DNA of 64,000 nt from Bubalus kerabau. Lineage: Eukaryota > Chordata > Mammalia > Artiodactyla > Bovidae. A model generated the notes under the pieces. It searched no databases and was not told the origin of the DNA. It worked only from the letters and a program-made list of their open reading frames with translations. The stretch covers positions 24,193,501 through 24,257,500 of the forward strand of contig NC_073634.1 of NCBI RefSeq assembly GCF_029407905.1. The letters are read 5' to 3'. Below are positions 1-12,970 of the stretch, piece by piece. How positions within the stretch are numbered: the first letter of the stretch is position 1; every line of letters begins with the position of its first letter. A program made the translations under genes and the position numbers.

Positions 1-160
1 CCTGTCCTCCACTGTCCTCCAGTGACTCCTGGTGGACCATTTGGTTTTCTATTGACTGCCAAGAGGAGGAAAGAGAAAGAGAGTACAATCGGTCAGGTTT
101 TCCTTTTTTTTTTTTAACACTGAGTATGTATCACTTTTACAGTTTTTTTAAAATTTTGTT

Positions 161-334
161 ATTTATTTATTTAGCTGCACAGGTCTTCGTTGTGTTGCAG
201 GAACTCTCTAGTTCCTGATGGGCAGGCTTAGTTACTCTGAAGCATGTGAGATCTTCCCAGACCAGGGATTGAACCAGTGTCCGCTGCATTGCAAGGCAGA
301 TTCTTAACCAGTAGACCACGCAGGAAGTCCCTGT
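161..334 (-). repeat. CHR-type tRNA-derived SINE
   Basis: Antisense copy: T-rich start, then the family's box B-like segment (GGGATTGAACC) and the end CAGGAAGTCCC. Flanked by a 9-base target duplication AATTTTGTT at 152-160 and 335-343. Confidence 0.75.
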
Positions 335-343
335 AATTTTGTT

Positions 344-850
344 TTAAAGTAATGTGGTAGAAAGCCAGGCTTACAAACAGTGTCATAGCCCCTTTGTCTC
401 TGTTTGGTTGTACTTCACCTGATGTACCTACCTCAATATCCAATATTAGTCTCACCTCCTGCTTTTTGGCAGTGGCTTCATAATTGAAGTAAGCATCTAA
501 AGTCTCAAAGATATTTCACCTGATAAATATTTATTATTCATTAAAAATATTACTCATCAGATGTTGTAAAGGCTTTGAAGACTAGACTTGTACATGTATT
601 ATATATGCTATTTTGTGTATATGATGTATCATAAGAACTTTTTAAAATACAAGAAACATTTGGTCTTTGCCAAAGGGTAGTGCTCTGAAAGATTTCTCAG
701 TCTACATGTATAGATAGTGAACTTTTGTTAAAACAAAATTTATAATTTAGGTATATATTTTATATAGATATAAAATTGATTTTCCCAGTCTGCCTTTCTA
801 GCTCATTATTTTTTTAATGTCTCCTTGCTATTAATAAAAATAAATAAGTT
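344..850. other. AT-rich sequence, nothing recognised
   Basis: No coding signal or classifiable repeat seen. The only ORFs are short and chance-like. Confidence 0.4.
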
Positions 851-852
851 AC

Positions 853-1590
853 TGTGTTGTTTTCCTTTTCCCCAGCTGTGTTGAGGTATAATTGATAAAT
901 AAAATGGTGAGATACTTAAAGTGTGCAATATGATGATTTGATATATTTATGCATTGGGAAAGGATTCCCCTCCTTTATTGGTGGGGACATTTAAGTTGTA
1001 TTCTTTTAGTAAATTTCAGTTATACAGTCCAGTCTTATCAACTATGAGTGTGAGTGCTTAGTTGCTCAGTCGTGTCCAACTCTTTGCAGCCCCATGGACG
1101 GTAGCCTGCCAGATTCCTCTGTCTGAGGAATTTTCCAGGCAAGAATACTGGAGTGGGTAGCCATTCCCTACTCCAGGGGATTTTCCTGATCCAGGGGTTG
1201 AACCCATATTTCTTGCATCTCCTACACTGGCGTGCCTGTGTGCTAAGTCGTCTCATTCGTGTCCAACTCTGTGCGACCCTATGGACTATAGCCTGCCAGG
1301 GTCCACTGTCCGTGGGATTCTCCAAGCAAGAATACTGGAGAGGATTGCCATGCTCTCTTCCAAGGGATCTTCCCAATCCAAGGATTGAACCCATGTCTCC
1401 TATGTCTCCTATATTGGCAGGCAGGTTCTTTACCACTAATGCCACCTGGGAATCCCCTTATCAACTATAGTCACCATGTTATGCATTAAATCCTCAGACC
1501 TCATTTTACTTATAACTGAGAGTTTGTACCCTTTTACCAACTAGAAGTCAATCACTATATAAACATCCTCTGGAATTTAATAATGAAATT
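853..1590 (-). repeat. Old L1 3' region split by a SINE dimer
   Basis: The stretch starting near GTGTTGAGGTATAATTGATA resembles old L1 3' sequence in reverse orientation. It resumes after the SINE block with CACCATGTTATGCATTAAAT. Confidence 0.5.
1046..1456 (-). repeat. Bov-tA SINE, head-to-tail dimer
   Basis: Two Bov-tA-like units in the same orientation: a complete one (about 1228-1456) and one lacking its tRNA-like head (1046-1227). A single 12-base duplication CTTATCAACTAT flanks the whole block at 1034-1045 and 1457-1468. Confidence 0.85.
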
Positions 1591-1839
1591 AAACTCAAAT
1601 TTGACTTGAGTGTCCACTGCAAAAACTTCTCAAATTTTCATATCAGAGGAATATGAACAAATGACATAAATGTCATATCTTTAAAACTCAAGCTAATTTT
1701 GTATGCCTCTCTGTGAAACATCTGAACACTTAAAAATATATAATAATTTTAAAAATTGCTTACCATTGAGAAAAATTGCTCCTATAAAGAGATCGTCTAT
1801 GTTATCTGAGGCTTGCAGTCTAGCACTCTAGTTTGGTAG

Positions 1840-2350
1840 GAACTGGATACTCACCAGGTGCAATGGCTATGAATAAGAAACACATCCCTGCACTGGCCGA
1901 GCTTATAGTATCATGTAGAAACAGAGACTACTGCCTATAAATCCCAACAGGAAGAGACACTAATAACATAATATGAGAATGCAGTGAAAGAAAGTAAAGA
2001 AAGTGAAGTCGTGTCCAACTCTTTGCCACCCCACAGACTGTAAGCTACCACGCTCCTCTGTCCATGGGCTGTTCCAGGCAAGAGTACTCAAGTGGGTTGC
2101 CATTTCCTTCTCCAGGGGATCTTCCCAACCCAGGGATCAAACCCAGGTCTCCTTCATTGTAGGCAGATGCTTTACCATCTGAACCATCAGGGAAGACAAG
2201 GGAATAACTAATGATGGCTTGGAGGACCAGGGCAGGCTCACAGAGAAGGAGGGGCTTGAACTGAACCTTGAAGGATGAGAAGCATTTCATTAGGTAAGGA
2301 AAGATATTTGAGGCATAGAAGATGGAAGGAACAAAGATACACAGGCAAGT
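1840..2350 (+). repeat. L2-like ancient repeat, interrupted by a SINE
   Basis: Decayed sequence of the kind GAATAAGAAACACATCCCTG and GGGGCTTGAACTGAACCTTG, similar to ancient L2-type repeats. Interrupted at 2001-2196. Confidence 0.4.
2001..2196 (-). repeat. Bov-tA SINE
   Basis: Antisense Bov-tA: starts GTCGTGTCCAACTCTTTGCC and ends in the tRNA-like head (ACCATCTGAACCATCAGGGAAG complement region). Confidence 0.85.
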
Positions 2351-2756
2351 GTTTGATAAAATGCATGAACTGTGATCATCTGTACATCTGCCTCATATAT
2401 ACTAACTACTACAAAGTTTTATTTGAAATACTATAAAATAGAGAAATGAATCAAGTAAGTTCAGCTAGTCCAGTCATTAACTGTTACAAGTTGCAAAATC
2501 ACATCAACTAATGTCTAACTGGCTACAGAGACACATTGGGAGTAACCCTCAGGCATAAAATTAAGGTCCCACAGGCAAAGTTGGATCCAGAGACATGCGG
2601 CCAGCTTAAAATCTGACAGTCAAACGGGTTTTCTTTCATTATTCAACTTCAGAAGAGAAAAGAGGCTGATTCCTCCCTGGAGGTAGAGTATAATGGCAGT
2701 ACTCAGCCTCCTGTCCAAGATGAAGAGCAGTTCAGCTCTGGCCTCATATTGGCTAC

Positions 2757-3034
2757 TGCTGCTGCTGCTGCTAAGTCGCTTCAGTTGTGTCCGACTCTGT
2801 GCGACCCCATAGACGGCAGCCCACCAGGCTCCCCTGTCCCTGGGATTCTGCAAGCAAGAACACTGGAGTGGGTTGCCATTTCCTTCTCCAATTCATGAAA
2901 GTGAAAAGTGAAAATGAAGTCGCTCAGTCGTGTCCGACTCTTGGCAACCCCAAGGGACTGCAGCCAACCAGGCTCCTCCGTCCATGGGATTTTCCAGGCA
3001 AGAGTACTGGAGTGGGGTGCCATTGCCTTCTCCA
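2757..3034 (-). repeat. Bov-A2 dimeric SINE with CTG tail
   Basis: Two Bov-A monomers joined by the GTGAAAAGTGAAAATGAAGT linker, with a CTG repeat at the 3' end. Flanked by a perfect 12-base duplication CATATTGGCTAC at 2745-2756 and 3035-3046, so this is a fairly young insertion. Confidence 0.92.
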
Positions 3035-3046
3035 CATATTGGCTAC

Positions 3047-4300
3047 ACCGCTTAGCAAAATCAAAATCCTACAAGAAAACCAGACTCACCCTTCTAAGAA
3101 GGCTTTTCAGCAACCACTTGTTGCTACTCAAGCCATTGCCCCCACCCCAAACATAGACACATACATACACATTCTCAGGGTGCTGACAGAAGCATTTCTT
3201 TCACTCACACAAGATATTTTTCCTGAGAGAATTCCTGATAGATACGGTTTTCTCCCTTTCACACTTCCAGGCTCTTTCAGCACTTCTGAGAGATAAGTGC
3301 ATGCATAGCTCCTGAATCTAAAAGCTTGAACCCCATTTTCAGGCCCGATGTTGCCAAGCAATTGATCACTGGAGACTCCCTCCTTCTCCACAGCTGGGCT
3401 CAGGTTGCTGCCGTGGATCAAGCTCTCAATTGTGGCTCATGAAGTGGTCACCGGAGCCTGCACAGTGCTTACCTGTGTGAGCTAGGTGCTCCAGACTGCA
3501 GAAGAAGCTTAACTTACAGTCCCTACCTTTAAAGACCAATGAATCTAGACTCCTTGGGGGCGGTCCAAGTTTGCTGCTTCTTTCATCTCTATCAGTTTTA
3601 GGTGAGAGCCTCCAGCTTTGTCCTACGCAAAACTGCAAAGGATAGTGATAATCACTACTAGAAACAATCATACCAGAGGATGAGCTAATCAGACTCTCAG
3701 AGAGGGTAACTGATTTTCTCAAGGTCAATCAGCTATTTAAATCATCAAGCTAGGATTTGAGTCCAGAAACATCATATTTCAGAGCTCAGATTCCCCATCT
3801 CCATTCCCTACTGGCACCTAGCTTGGCTCTCAGTATTGCTCTCAGCTAGTGAAAGTGGTAACTGACAACAAAGTAAATAAAGCATGTTTTTAAAAAAATC
3901 TCTCAGGATCCAGAGGAATAAAGTCACAATGTTGGTGATAGTAAGTTTAGTATATTTGGGTGAAGGGCCTGACCTGACAGTCTTTTTATTCCACTTATTT
4001 ATGAGGCCCACTTCACTGAGATAAAAATTATCAAATAACATAATTACCATATTTACATAAGAAATTGGAACTCTGTAATGAACCATTTTATTATTTCTGT
4101 CAAAACAAGAGCTTATGACTTAGTCAAGTCACTTTATCATGACCTCACTTTATTTGTGAAATGACAGGGTTTGGCTGGATGGTCTCTGGGCCATCTTTTA
4201 GTTCTGACCTTCTTTACCACACATGCTGAACCCTTAATTTATAAGGCAAGTTGTGCTGGTTGGGTATGGTTTGGTTTGATTTTTCTAAACCATGATACTG
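3047..4300. other. Unique-looking sequence, no gene supported
   Basis: Contains a weak MIR-like patch near 3640-3770. Several ORFs of up to 100 codons are present on the minus strand but have no family resemblance or splice support. Confidence 0.35.
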
Positions 4301-4309
4301 CTTCATTTA

Positions 4310-4620
4310 TTTACTTCACACCTATGTATTTGGGGGTCTATGCTGTGCTAGACCCTTTCAGACCTTGGGGAATGCAGAGTGAATAAAAATGTCCAAGCCC
4401 TCATGAAGTGGAGGTGATGGGCCAAGAAGATCAAAGAGCAAACAAATAAACAGGCAGCATTGTTGTTTGATGGTAAATGCTGTGGAGAAAACGGAAGCAA
4501 TGGAAAGGATACAGGCTTTGAAAATGTGACCTGTTCTTACATGTGTGGTCAGGGAGTTGACATTTAAACAGAGACCAGAAGCCTTAGAACTTTTTTATTC
4601 TTAATGGATGCTTGTGGGAT
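4310..4620 (+). repeat. L2-like ancient repeat
   Basis: Contains the decayed pattern CTGTGCTAGACCC, GTCCAAGCCCTCATGAAGTG and TTGACATTTAAACAGAGACC typical of this ancient class. Confidence 0.5.
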
Positions 4621-5069
4621 ATTGTAAATTTGACCAGACCTTGAAGTTGTCAAAATTCTGATAGGAACAAAATGGCCCTGGTGGAGGTGTGTGAGTTTGA
4701 GTTTCAACCTCGTCTCTACACTCACATCCTGTGGGCCCCTGGATTTTCACAAATGAGCTTCTCTTGTTTCTGTGATTCTAAATATTCTACTTTTCAAAAG
4801 TACTGCATCTACTTATATATATAATTTTTGCCAATGAGGGTTACAGTATTAGCAGTAAGTTCAAAAGGCTGTTAAAACTGAATTTACAAGATTTTTAAGA
4901 AACAGGACTTTGATTTGCATGTAAACTTTGCATCTAGATTTAGAGTATTTCTTTTCTCAGCTTCATAAACCACAGGCTTAGAGAAAGAACCTAAGCTTAA
5001 GGATGTGTGAGGAATTAAAAATTCAACGAGTAGGCTAGAAATACTGCTTTCAAAGGGATGGGTGTAGTT

Positions 5070-5089
5070 TTTTTTTTTTTTTTTTTTTC
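5070..5089. repeat. Poly(T) tract
   Basis: An uninterrupted run of T next to unclassified sequence. No SINE body is attached. Confidence 0.8.
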
Positions 5090-7050
5090 CTGGATTCATT
5101 TTCTACCTACTGGCTCATTCACTGCCCATCTCATATTTGTTTTGGAGACCTGGAGCATAGATCCCCAAGAAGATGAGCGGTAGACATAACAGACCAACAG
5201 CAGGTCCTTGAGTTTTAAGAGGAACAAGGTAGACAAACCCCAGGAAGTGAAGTTTCTAAGGTACATCTCAAAATGAGTAGAGAAAGAAAAGGATTAACTT
5301 GCTCTCTAAATCCCAACATTTGAATCTAATACATGTAACAAAGGCTAAGCCATTACAGATCATCTTGTTTTAACGCCATCACACTGAAGATGCCCATTAA
5401 GACTAAGATAGAATATTAAATCCCCTTGTTCTACTCTCTCAGCCTGGGTTTCCTGTGACCAAATTCTTTCTCTGTTAGTCTTTATGTCCATTACCATTGA
5501 TTACCAGATGTTAGGTAAGAGAACACTTAACAAGTAATTATTAATAATTAATAACACCTAATTAATTATAGGAGGATTGTGTGCTAAATACTTACTATTG
5601 ACAATGTTTAGCAGGTTTATCATCTAAGTCTCAATGGACTTTTATTGAGCTGCTATTCTATGTAAGAATATAAAACAGGCACCAAGAATACAAAGAGGTG
5701 GAAAAACTAGCCTCTTTACTCAAGAAGTTTGTTTATAAGATGAGATTATATACATAAGTTATATGCAGCAGAAAATCATGGTTTTGGTTCCAATTGAGTT
5801 CTACAAATTTTCCAAGAAAGGGATAACATCCTATTGGACTGAAGGTGACAGCCCAGAAAGGTATTGGGCCTGAGTTAGACTTTGGGGAATGAGTAAGGAT
5901 TTGACAATTGGAGTAGGGTGAGGAGGGCAGACCAGGCTACAGGGAAGAGAAGAGACAAGATAGGAATGCAAGTGATGAGTAAGTGTTAGGAGGCTGGAAT
6001 ACCTCCTACAAATCAGAAAAAATGTTGTAGAGGAAGGTCTGGGACATTGGAAGACCTTGAGGTTCACTGTCTATTTCAACAAGGAGAGAATGATTCAAGA
6101 GCATGATCAAGAGATGATCAGAGAGATATTTAAATAAAAATAATCTAGTACAGGTATAGAGTGTTGATAAACTAATGAGGATGTTACTATAGATGTTTGG
6201 GAACAAAGCAGTCAGGTTGAATTAAAGAAGTGACATAGAAAGAAAGGAGAAAATGTAAGAAACCATATAAAAGAAGACTCAAAGATTTCGCTGCAGTGGA
6301 TCATAGGATGAGAGGAAAATCATTCCAAGGGCTTAAGTCTGGGTCAATAGTGGCAATTGTGACAGAGCCTGGGAAATGAAATCTGAAGGGGGTACCTGGA
6401 TAGGCTGAAGACGACCAGTGTGATTTAACCAGCTTGAATTTGACATAACCTTGGAACAGCCAAGTGCAAATTTTCATTGAAAAGAAGTTCAAGATATATA
6501 AAAAGGACATTCATTTAGCAGAAAAAAAGATCAGAAAGACAGTTTTGTTTCCTTCTCTCGAAATATAGACCTGAATACTGAAAAGACAGCTAAAACTGCA
6601 TAGTGGAAGAACTAGAAATGAGGCGATTGTGAACTGTTTCGCATCACTTTAGTTTGGGTGCAATGCATCTTCTGGGTTTTGATTTTTAAATTGAACAGAA
6701 GGACAGTTATGAAAGGCTCTGGACTGGGTGCGGGGAAGGAAGGCCCCGGTTGCCATATCATCACATAGCTGAGTAGTGTTTGGAGATGCCCTGCTAGATT
6801 TTAGCCTCGCATTTTAGAGCTGCAAGGACTTTGAGAGCTTCTGAATAATAGAGGTGAGGAAATGGAAGCCTGGAGAGGGTTCCTGGCTTTTTCATGGCCG
6901 CACAGTGAATGAGAAGTCAGGATCAGATCTCAGTCCAGGGTTCCTTCCTTCCGCCAACACTGTTGGTCAATGGGTGTACCTTCCCGACTCTTTAACATTT
7001 TTACACAGATCTATGGTAGGAAGCCTGATGAAGATGTTCACAGATTATAT
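5090..7050. other. No gene seen; partly ancient repeat
   Basis: Between about 5830 and 6520 the purine-rich text resembles decayed L2-type sequence. The rest is unclassified. The ORF at 6854-7177 runs into a SINE and is not a gene. Confidence 0.3.
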
Positions 7051-7068
7051 CATCAAAAAGCAAAATGG

Positions 7069-7205
7069 GGACCTCCCTGGTGGTCCAGCGGTTAAGACTT
7101 TGCACTTCCAATGTGGGGCAGGGGTTGTAGGCTGGGGTGCAGGTTCAATCCCTGGTTGGGGAACTAAGAACCCATAGGCTGTGCGGTGCAACCAAATTAA
7201 AAAAT
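7069..7205 (+). repeat. CHR-type SINE
   Basis: Begins GGACCTCCCTGGTGGTCCAG with a box B-like GGTTCAATCCC and an A-rich tail. Flanking duplication AGCAAAATGG at 7059-7068 and 7206-7215. Confidence 0.85.
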
Positions 7206-7705
7206 AGCAAAATGGATGCCTTAAGAAGAGTGCTAAATACATAGCAGTGAAGGCAAGAAGTGATGGGGCGAGGAGGGGACATGCATGTGCCCTGTTAGAC
7301 CAACTCACCTTCAGTTCAGGGAATTATTTTCAAATGACATCAGAACAAGATGAATCTACATAATCTACACAGGGAATGATTTCCCATCGTACATTTAAGG
7401 AGCCCTAGATAGATTCTAATGAGGTTGTTTAGTATCTTTCCATACTTATTTTTAAAGGCTCTGAAGAACTGGATTGCTATCCAACTACCTGGGATGTGAG
7501 AAGTATGTAATTCAGTTGGGAGGCAGGAGCATTTCTATATTTTATTTACTTATTCCTGTCCTAACTTTTTCCAAAAAGGAAACTGAAATAGTGCAGTATG
7601 AAGTTTAGGAATCAAAATACAGCATCTCAGCAAAACCAGCCCCAGTGTGCCTCATGTATTCTGGTCCCTTTATGGAATGTTTTTAGGCCTAATTTTTCTT
7701 TTCTT

Positions 7706-7820
7706 CTTTTTTTTTGGTCGCACCACTGAGTGGCTTTCAGGATCTTAGCTCCCTGGCCAAGGATTGAACCTGTGCCTTCAGCAGTAAAAGCACAGCAGAG
7801 TCCTAAACAGGGAATTCCCC
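7706..7820 (-). repeat. CHR-type SINE
   Basis: Antisense: poly(T), GGTCGCACCACTGAGTGGCT, AAGGATTGAACC, and the end GGGAATTCCCC. Confidence 0.75.
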
Positions 7821-10075
7821 AGGGCTTTTATCCTTGTGCCAAACTTACCAGATGTGGTAAGAAATTACAATTGATTGGGTTCAGTATGCCTTAGCTCTGA
7901 GGAGGACATGTATGAAATAGAAATTCATTTCAATAATTTAAAAAGAAATTATCAAACTAATGATGGCATTGCATTTGTTATCAATTATATCTAGGTTACT
8001 ATGCTGTTGGACCCTAATAAGAACAGATTATTGGATGATCCTTGCCCTAGGCAGGATAGAGGACAGTTGAGGAGAATGGCCAAGTCAGGCTTATAAAGAG
8101 TATGAGTCATGCTCTGCCCTCTGCAGGGTGACCTCTGTCAATGGTGCTCGGGCTATGGGTGACTCTTCTACTGAGGTCATAGATGTGCAGGATTCGTCTA
8201 TGATTTCCAAGTCCTGGGGTTCCCTGGGATGTGGTGAGAGGTTAGTCTTTCTGAAGATTGGATTTTACTCTAGTCTCATTTTTAGCAGTTCAGAAAGCGC
8301 CAAAGGCAGATCCAAATTAGATGTCATTTCATCTGAACTATGAAAAAGAATTCTCCCAGGAATATCAGCAGTAACCTGGTTTCCACTCTCACCTAAAATA
8401 GGTTGTTAGTGGTAACTGATGCTCTATTTTACAAAGCACTGCTAACTCAGCTTGTGATTCAGGTCTAGTGAGTCCTGCCACTGCCTCTGCTTTGGAAGGA
8501 AGAATACTTCTGAGGACTAGTTAAGGATTTACCCTCTGTAATTTAGGGCCATCCCTAGGGCTGGAGGGAGCTCTCACTGGAGCTCAGGGCTCCTTCCCTG
8601 TACAAGTCTCCCAGGAGCCTCTACTGCCCTCCACTGTCTTCCCCCTCTTCCAATCAGGACTGACCTACTAAAAATATAGCAACAGTCAATTTTCTTTTGA
8701 AGGAAGTATTTACCTCGTATTCAGGTAACACCGTGCCCTCTGCCTCTTGCAGAGTGTCTCTGGGAGGCTCTTAACTTGCACTCAGATGAATCCAGGGAGA
8801 GAACCTGTTTAAAAGATTGAAATTAAAGTGAGTCAAACCAGGATAAGAAAAGAGATGGAAGAAAAGAAAACATCTGTGTGGAAAAGAAAACATCTTCCAC
8901 GCCAGACCCAGAGCCCCTGAAGCATCCAGGTTTGCAAAATCAGATTTTAACACCTTTTTATTTTTGCCAATCAATGAGTCAGAAGAGCTTCTGGAAGTAT
9001 TATGGGCTTTTGATAAGTTTTGATCTCTTAAATGAAGCAGTCTTAAAATAATTATCTCTGGCCATTGGATATTTTCATGTGTAATGACATGCTGATAATA
9101 TTTCTTTTTCTGAGTTGACAAATAGCAACTCAAGCAAATTATCTTGACTGATATTTGTAGATAGAACAAAAACAAATTAAGTGTCTGTGGAGTGGAGGTG
9201 GGAGAAACTCTGGTTTCCACACTCAGGGGAAAAGAACCTCTCTGTGCTTTAGGAGCTACAGAAGTGCCCACTCTCTGTGCTTTGTCCCTCTTCTCACTGG
9301 TTCTGAGCACTCTGAGGTTGCTGGCAACAATGGCATATCAGTTATAACTAGTTTTGTTGCAGGGCCATTTGTTAGGAAATTCTATCTACTCTCTTTTGGT
9401 TCCCAAGCCCAATGGTGGATACAGTGAAGCTTGGCTCAATAAAATAAAATTGGAATTTTTTTCTAACAAAAATCACCTCCAGGCTAAACTTTCCATATTT
9501 ATCACTGATTATTTTTTGCTTATGTGAAGCACACGTGGTAAAGAGTATGTTTCTCTGGTAGTCTATTAGATGCGAATTCAACTCACTTCCACAAAATATT
9601 TGGTGACCACAAGCTCAGAATGGGGCAAGGAGCTGGGGATACAAAAATGAATAAAATACACTCTCTGCTTATGGTCTGGTGAGGGAACTAGCATTCAGGC
9701 AGTTAACCAAGGATGTGACAATGGCCTTGTGACCTTTTTCAGTGGCAGGGGTCATCCAGTTTCTAGCAACACCTATATTTGAGAAAAGGTCAAGTAAGAA
9801 GCTGACTTGAGGACCAAGAACTTTTTCAAAATAAGACTACTTATTGTTTGAGTTGTCTGCTGACAGATCCCTATTTTATTTTAATTTATTGCCTTTCCAT
9901 AAATTGCTATGTTTTCAAGGATGATTTGATTATATATATTTGAGGGAAGTGGGTATAAAAAGTTACATTATCACTAAAACATCCTCATTTTAAACACGTG
10001 CATATATACTTATGCATTGTGAAATTTGTCTTATCTCTTTATTTTGCTTCTTAGGGTCACACTGTGCTCTTTGTT
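7821..10075. other. No gene supported; one L2-like patch
   Basis: A patch near 9593-9720 (GGAGCTGGGGATACAAAAATG) looks like an ancient L2-type repeat. The minus strand holds a 179-codon ORF (8771-9310) with no recognisable domain; I treat it as chance. Confidence 0.3.
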
Positions 10076-10079
10076 TTTT

Positions 10080-10705
10080 TGGTTGGATTATTTTTTTTTT
10101 TGCATTATATTGAATAATGAATTACATCAATAGATTTCTAAGCATCAAGATATTTTTATAACCTAATACCACTAATCAAACTGTTGTATTTTTGTTTTCT
10201 AATATTTTATTTAGAATATTTGTATATCTAGGCTATCCTAGAGTAGATTTGGTATCAGAACCTCATAGAATGGATTTAGTGACTTGTACATATCTTATTT
10301 TGGGGTATGGATTAAATGACATAGTCATTGTTATTTATAGACATTTCTTGTTATATTATCCTGGGTGATTTCTTATTTGGGGGTTGATAGTCAACCTCCC
10401 CCTTTCAATATCTTCTATAAATAGTTGCTGTAATTGATTTTATAAAGCAAATTTCAATGGTCTATGTTTTCCTTAAAAATTATCCATTTCATTTAGCTTT
10501 AAAAGTTATTGATAATAAAATGAACATAGAATTTTATTAATAATATTTTATAGCCTCTGAATCAGTGGTTACGTCCTATTTTTTTGTTCTACTTTGTATT
10601 CTTTCTCTTTCTCTGAATCTCCATATCTCTCATTAGACTTATCAAAACTTCTCTCATTTTACAGTTTATTCAATCTTTTTTTTTTTCAAATAGATATGAG
10701 ACCCC
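10080..10705 (-). repeat. Old, decayed L1 ORF2 fragment
   Basis: Reverse-orientation L1 ORF2 phrases remain, for example TTGGTATCAGAACCTCATAG and AAAATTATCCATTTCATTTA. No open frame survives. Confidence 0.55.
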
Positions 10706-10829
10706 ATGTAAGAACTGATATACTTTTAATGACAGTAAAAGTGGTTTTTGATACAATAGTGGTTTGGAATCCTGTCACATGAGCAGTTTATGTAAAGATA
10801 GAAAGCAATAGAAAAAATAATGGTCCTAT

Positions 10830-10965
10830 TGGAACTGCTTCCTTAATCGTTCAGAGGAACAGTTTCCTTCTGCATAAAATGGATAGTAAAGTGTGCTGCC
10901 CACTGCACAGCATGGCTACAATCATCTGGTGAGATAATGTAGGTGAGAGTGTTTTGGAGACTAAG
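10830..10965 (+). repeat. MIR-like fragment
   Basis: Pattern of the MIR core: TTCTGCATAAAATGGATAGT and then GGTGAGATAATGTAGGTGAG. Confidence 0.45.
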
Positions 10966-11899
10966 ACGCAGGTACAAAAAAGGTCAAGAAATACGTCATG
11001 TCATTAAACTTATGTTGCTTTTAGGCTGTATGGAAAAAACAAACAACCCCTTTCATAATTTTCTTTAAAGTACTTTTTTATATCACAAAGTTCATATAGA
11101 CTTTCCTCTTTGAAAACATTAGCAAGATTTGTCCTGATGAATTACTTTAGTTTCAGGGGAAAATATTTGCTCATCACCCTCCCCCCAACATAAAGAGTTC
11201 TCATTCTACTAAATTAGAAATGTGCACTAAAGACCCATTCAATAAAGGACACCGGAATGGAAATTAACTCAAGTCTGCTTTCAATTAATTTCAATTCCCC
11301 AAAGTGCAAAACTTTCCTTTTCTGTCACAGCAGTAATTGGAAAGTAATAGACAATCCTAGGCTTTTGTGGTCTTACGCCTGCACTGGTGTGTGGGGTATA
11401 CATTCTAGGTCAGTCTGGGGGAGCGTCAGGAGATTTTCTGGTATTCTTTCTGCTTCTATTAACTTTATTAATGCTGCTAATCTTATTACTTGAGTTAATG
11501 TCATAAAAATCTGGCTATAACGTTTTAGATGAATGTTTCAATGTTCCTATATCTCTATTGTGATCATTTTAGAACCTTTTTTAAAGCAGCAGAAACCCAT
11601 TTTAAAGGAAATTTCTTCCCCCAAAGTTATAGTATGTAAATTAGATGAGAACAGAGAGACTCTGCTTCAAGGGAAGGGAAGGGGGGCCCAAGACTCCACC
11701 AGCTTGGTGGCTTTCTCTTTGCTCCCAAGGCAGGCTTAAAAAACCCAAGGGCTTCAAAGTAGAGACTAAAAACTATTGTTCTATGTAATGATAAGACATG
11801 GTTTAGAGACAAACAGGCTTTTTCTAAAAACTTGTCAGTATTTTCTCAAGGGTCTGCCAAGGCCCAGATGGATGTTATTAGAGGCTAGCATCACTATTT
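10966..11899. other. No gene or clear repeat seen
   Basis: AT-rich with short chance ORFs only. Confidence 0.35.
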
Positions 11900-12249
11900 G
11901 GGCTTCCCTGATAGCTCAGTTGGTAAAGAATCTGCCTGCAATGCAGGAGACCCAGTTTGATTCCTGGGTTGGGAAGTTCCTCTGGAGGAGGGCATGGAGA
12001 CCCACTCCAGTATTCTTGCCTGGAGAATCCACTCCAGTATTCTTGGGCTTCCCTGGTGGCTCAGACAGTAAAGAATCTGCCTACAATGCAGGAGACCTGG
12101 GTTCGATCCCTGAGTTGGGAAGATCCCCTGGAGGAGGGCATGGAAACACACTCCAGTATTCTTGACTGGAGAATCCCCATGGACAGAGGATCCTGGCAGG
12201 CTACAGTCCATGAGGTCGCAAAGAGTCGGACATGCCTAAGCACAGCACA
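11900..12249 (+). repeat. Bov-tA SINE, tandem pair
   Basis: A truncated unit (11900-12045) is followed directly by a full unit (about 12046-12249) beginning GGGCTTCCCTGGTGGCTCAG. The junction repeats the phrase CACTCCAGTATTCTTG. The tail is a CACAG repeat. Confidence 0.88.
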
Positions 12250-12734
12250 GCACAGGCAGTGATTCAAAGATTATGAAGGACAAAGTACAGAATTACTGGG
12301 CTTGGAGAGTGAGGGATGCCCACAGACAATGAAGCAGACTACAAGTAAGATCTCAAAGGAATTTCATAATGTTGTATAGCTCTTCCCAGAAAAAGTCATA
12401 CTACTTTCCCACATAATACTGTTATTTTCCCTTTTAAGATGTACCTTTCAAAATATGTTACTCACTAATATGATCATACTCTTCAAACTAGCAATTTTCT
12501 TCTGTAAACCTAGCCTAAAAATGCCTTAAATAAGAGGGAAAAAAATCTATATTCTTTTTTATATTAACTATAATTTTCCATTAACTATACTGACAAATAG
12601 AAAATGATCCTAATATTCAAAAATTTGAAAAGGAAAAGACAACAGTGACATAATTCCTCAAACAACTATTTTTCAGTAATTAAATATAATGACTGCAAAA
12701 CCATTTGGAGAAATCTAGGAATTGAATCCACCAG

Positions 12735-12970
12735 TTCTGAAGTCATGGAGACCTATTCCAATTCTGGCTCCCTCTGCCATATCTTATCCATGATTCTCAG
12801 TACATCATTACCTCATTTTCCCAAGCCTCAATATGCTCATCTGTAAAATGAAGATAATGATCCACACTGAACAGGATCAATGTGAGGATTCAATTAGATG
12901 TGACAATATAAAGAAAACATGAAGACGGTGCTATGACCACAGCAGCTGTTCAAAAAATGTAGATACTTAT
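12735..12970 (+). repeat. MIR
   Basis: Classic MIR phrases: CAATTCTGGCTCCCTCTGCC, CTCATCTGTAAAATGAAGAT, then GTGAGGATTCAATTAGATGT. Confidence 0.65.

Noticed and set aside
2787..3296. 169-codon + strand ORF, and similar ORFs at 13360, 31389, 32396 (minus), 46083 (minus) and 55672 starting MSDSVRPH-like
   Set aside because: All are the same frame through Bov-A2 SINE copies. The recurrence reflects the SINE consensus, not a gene family.
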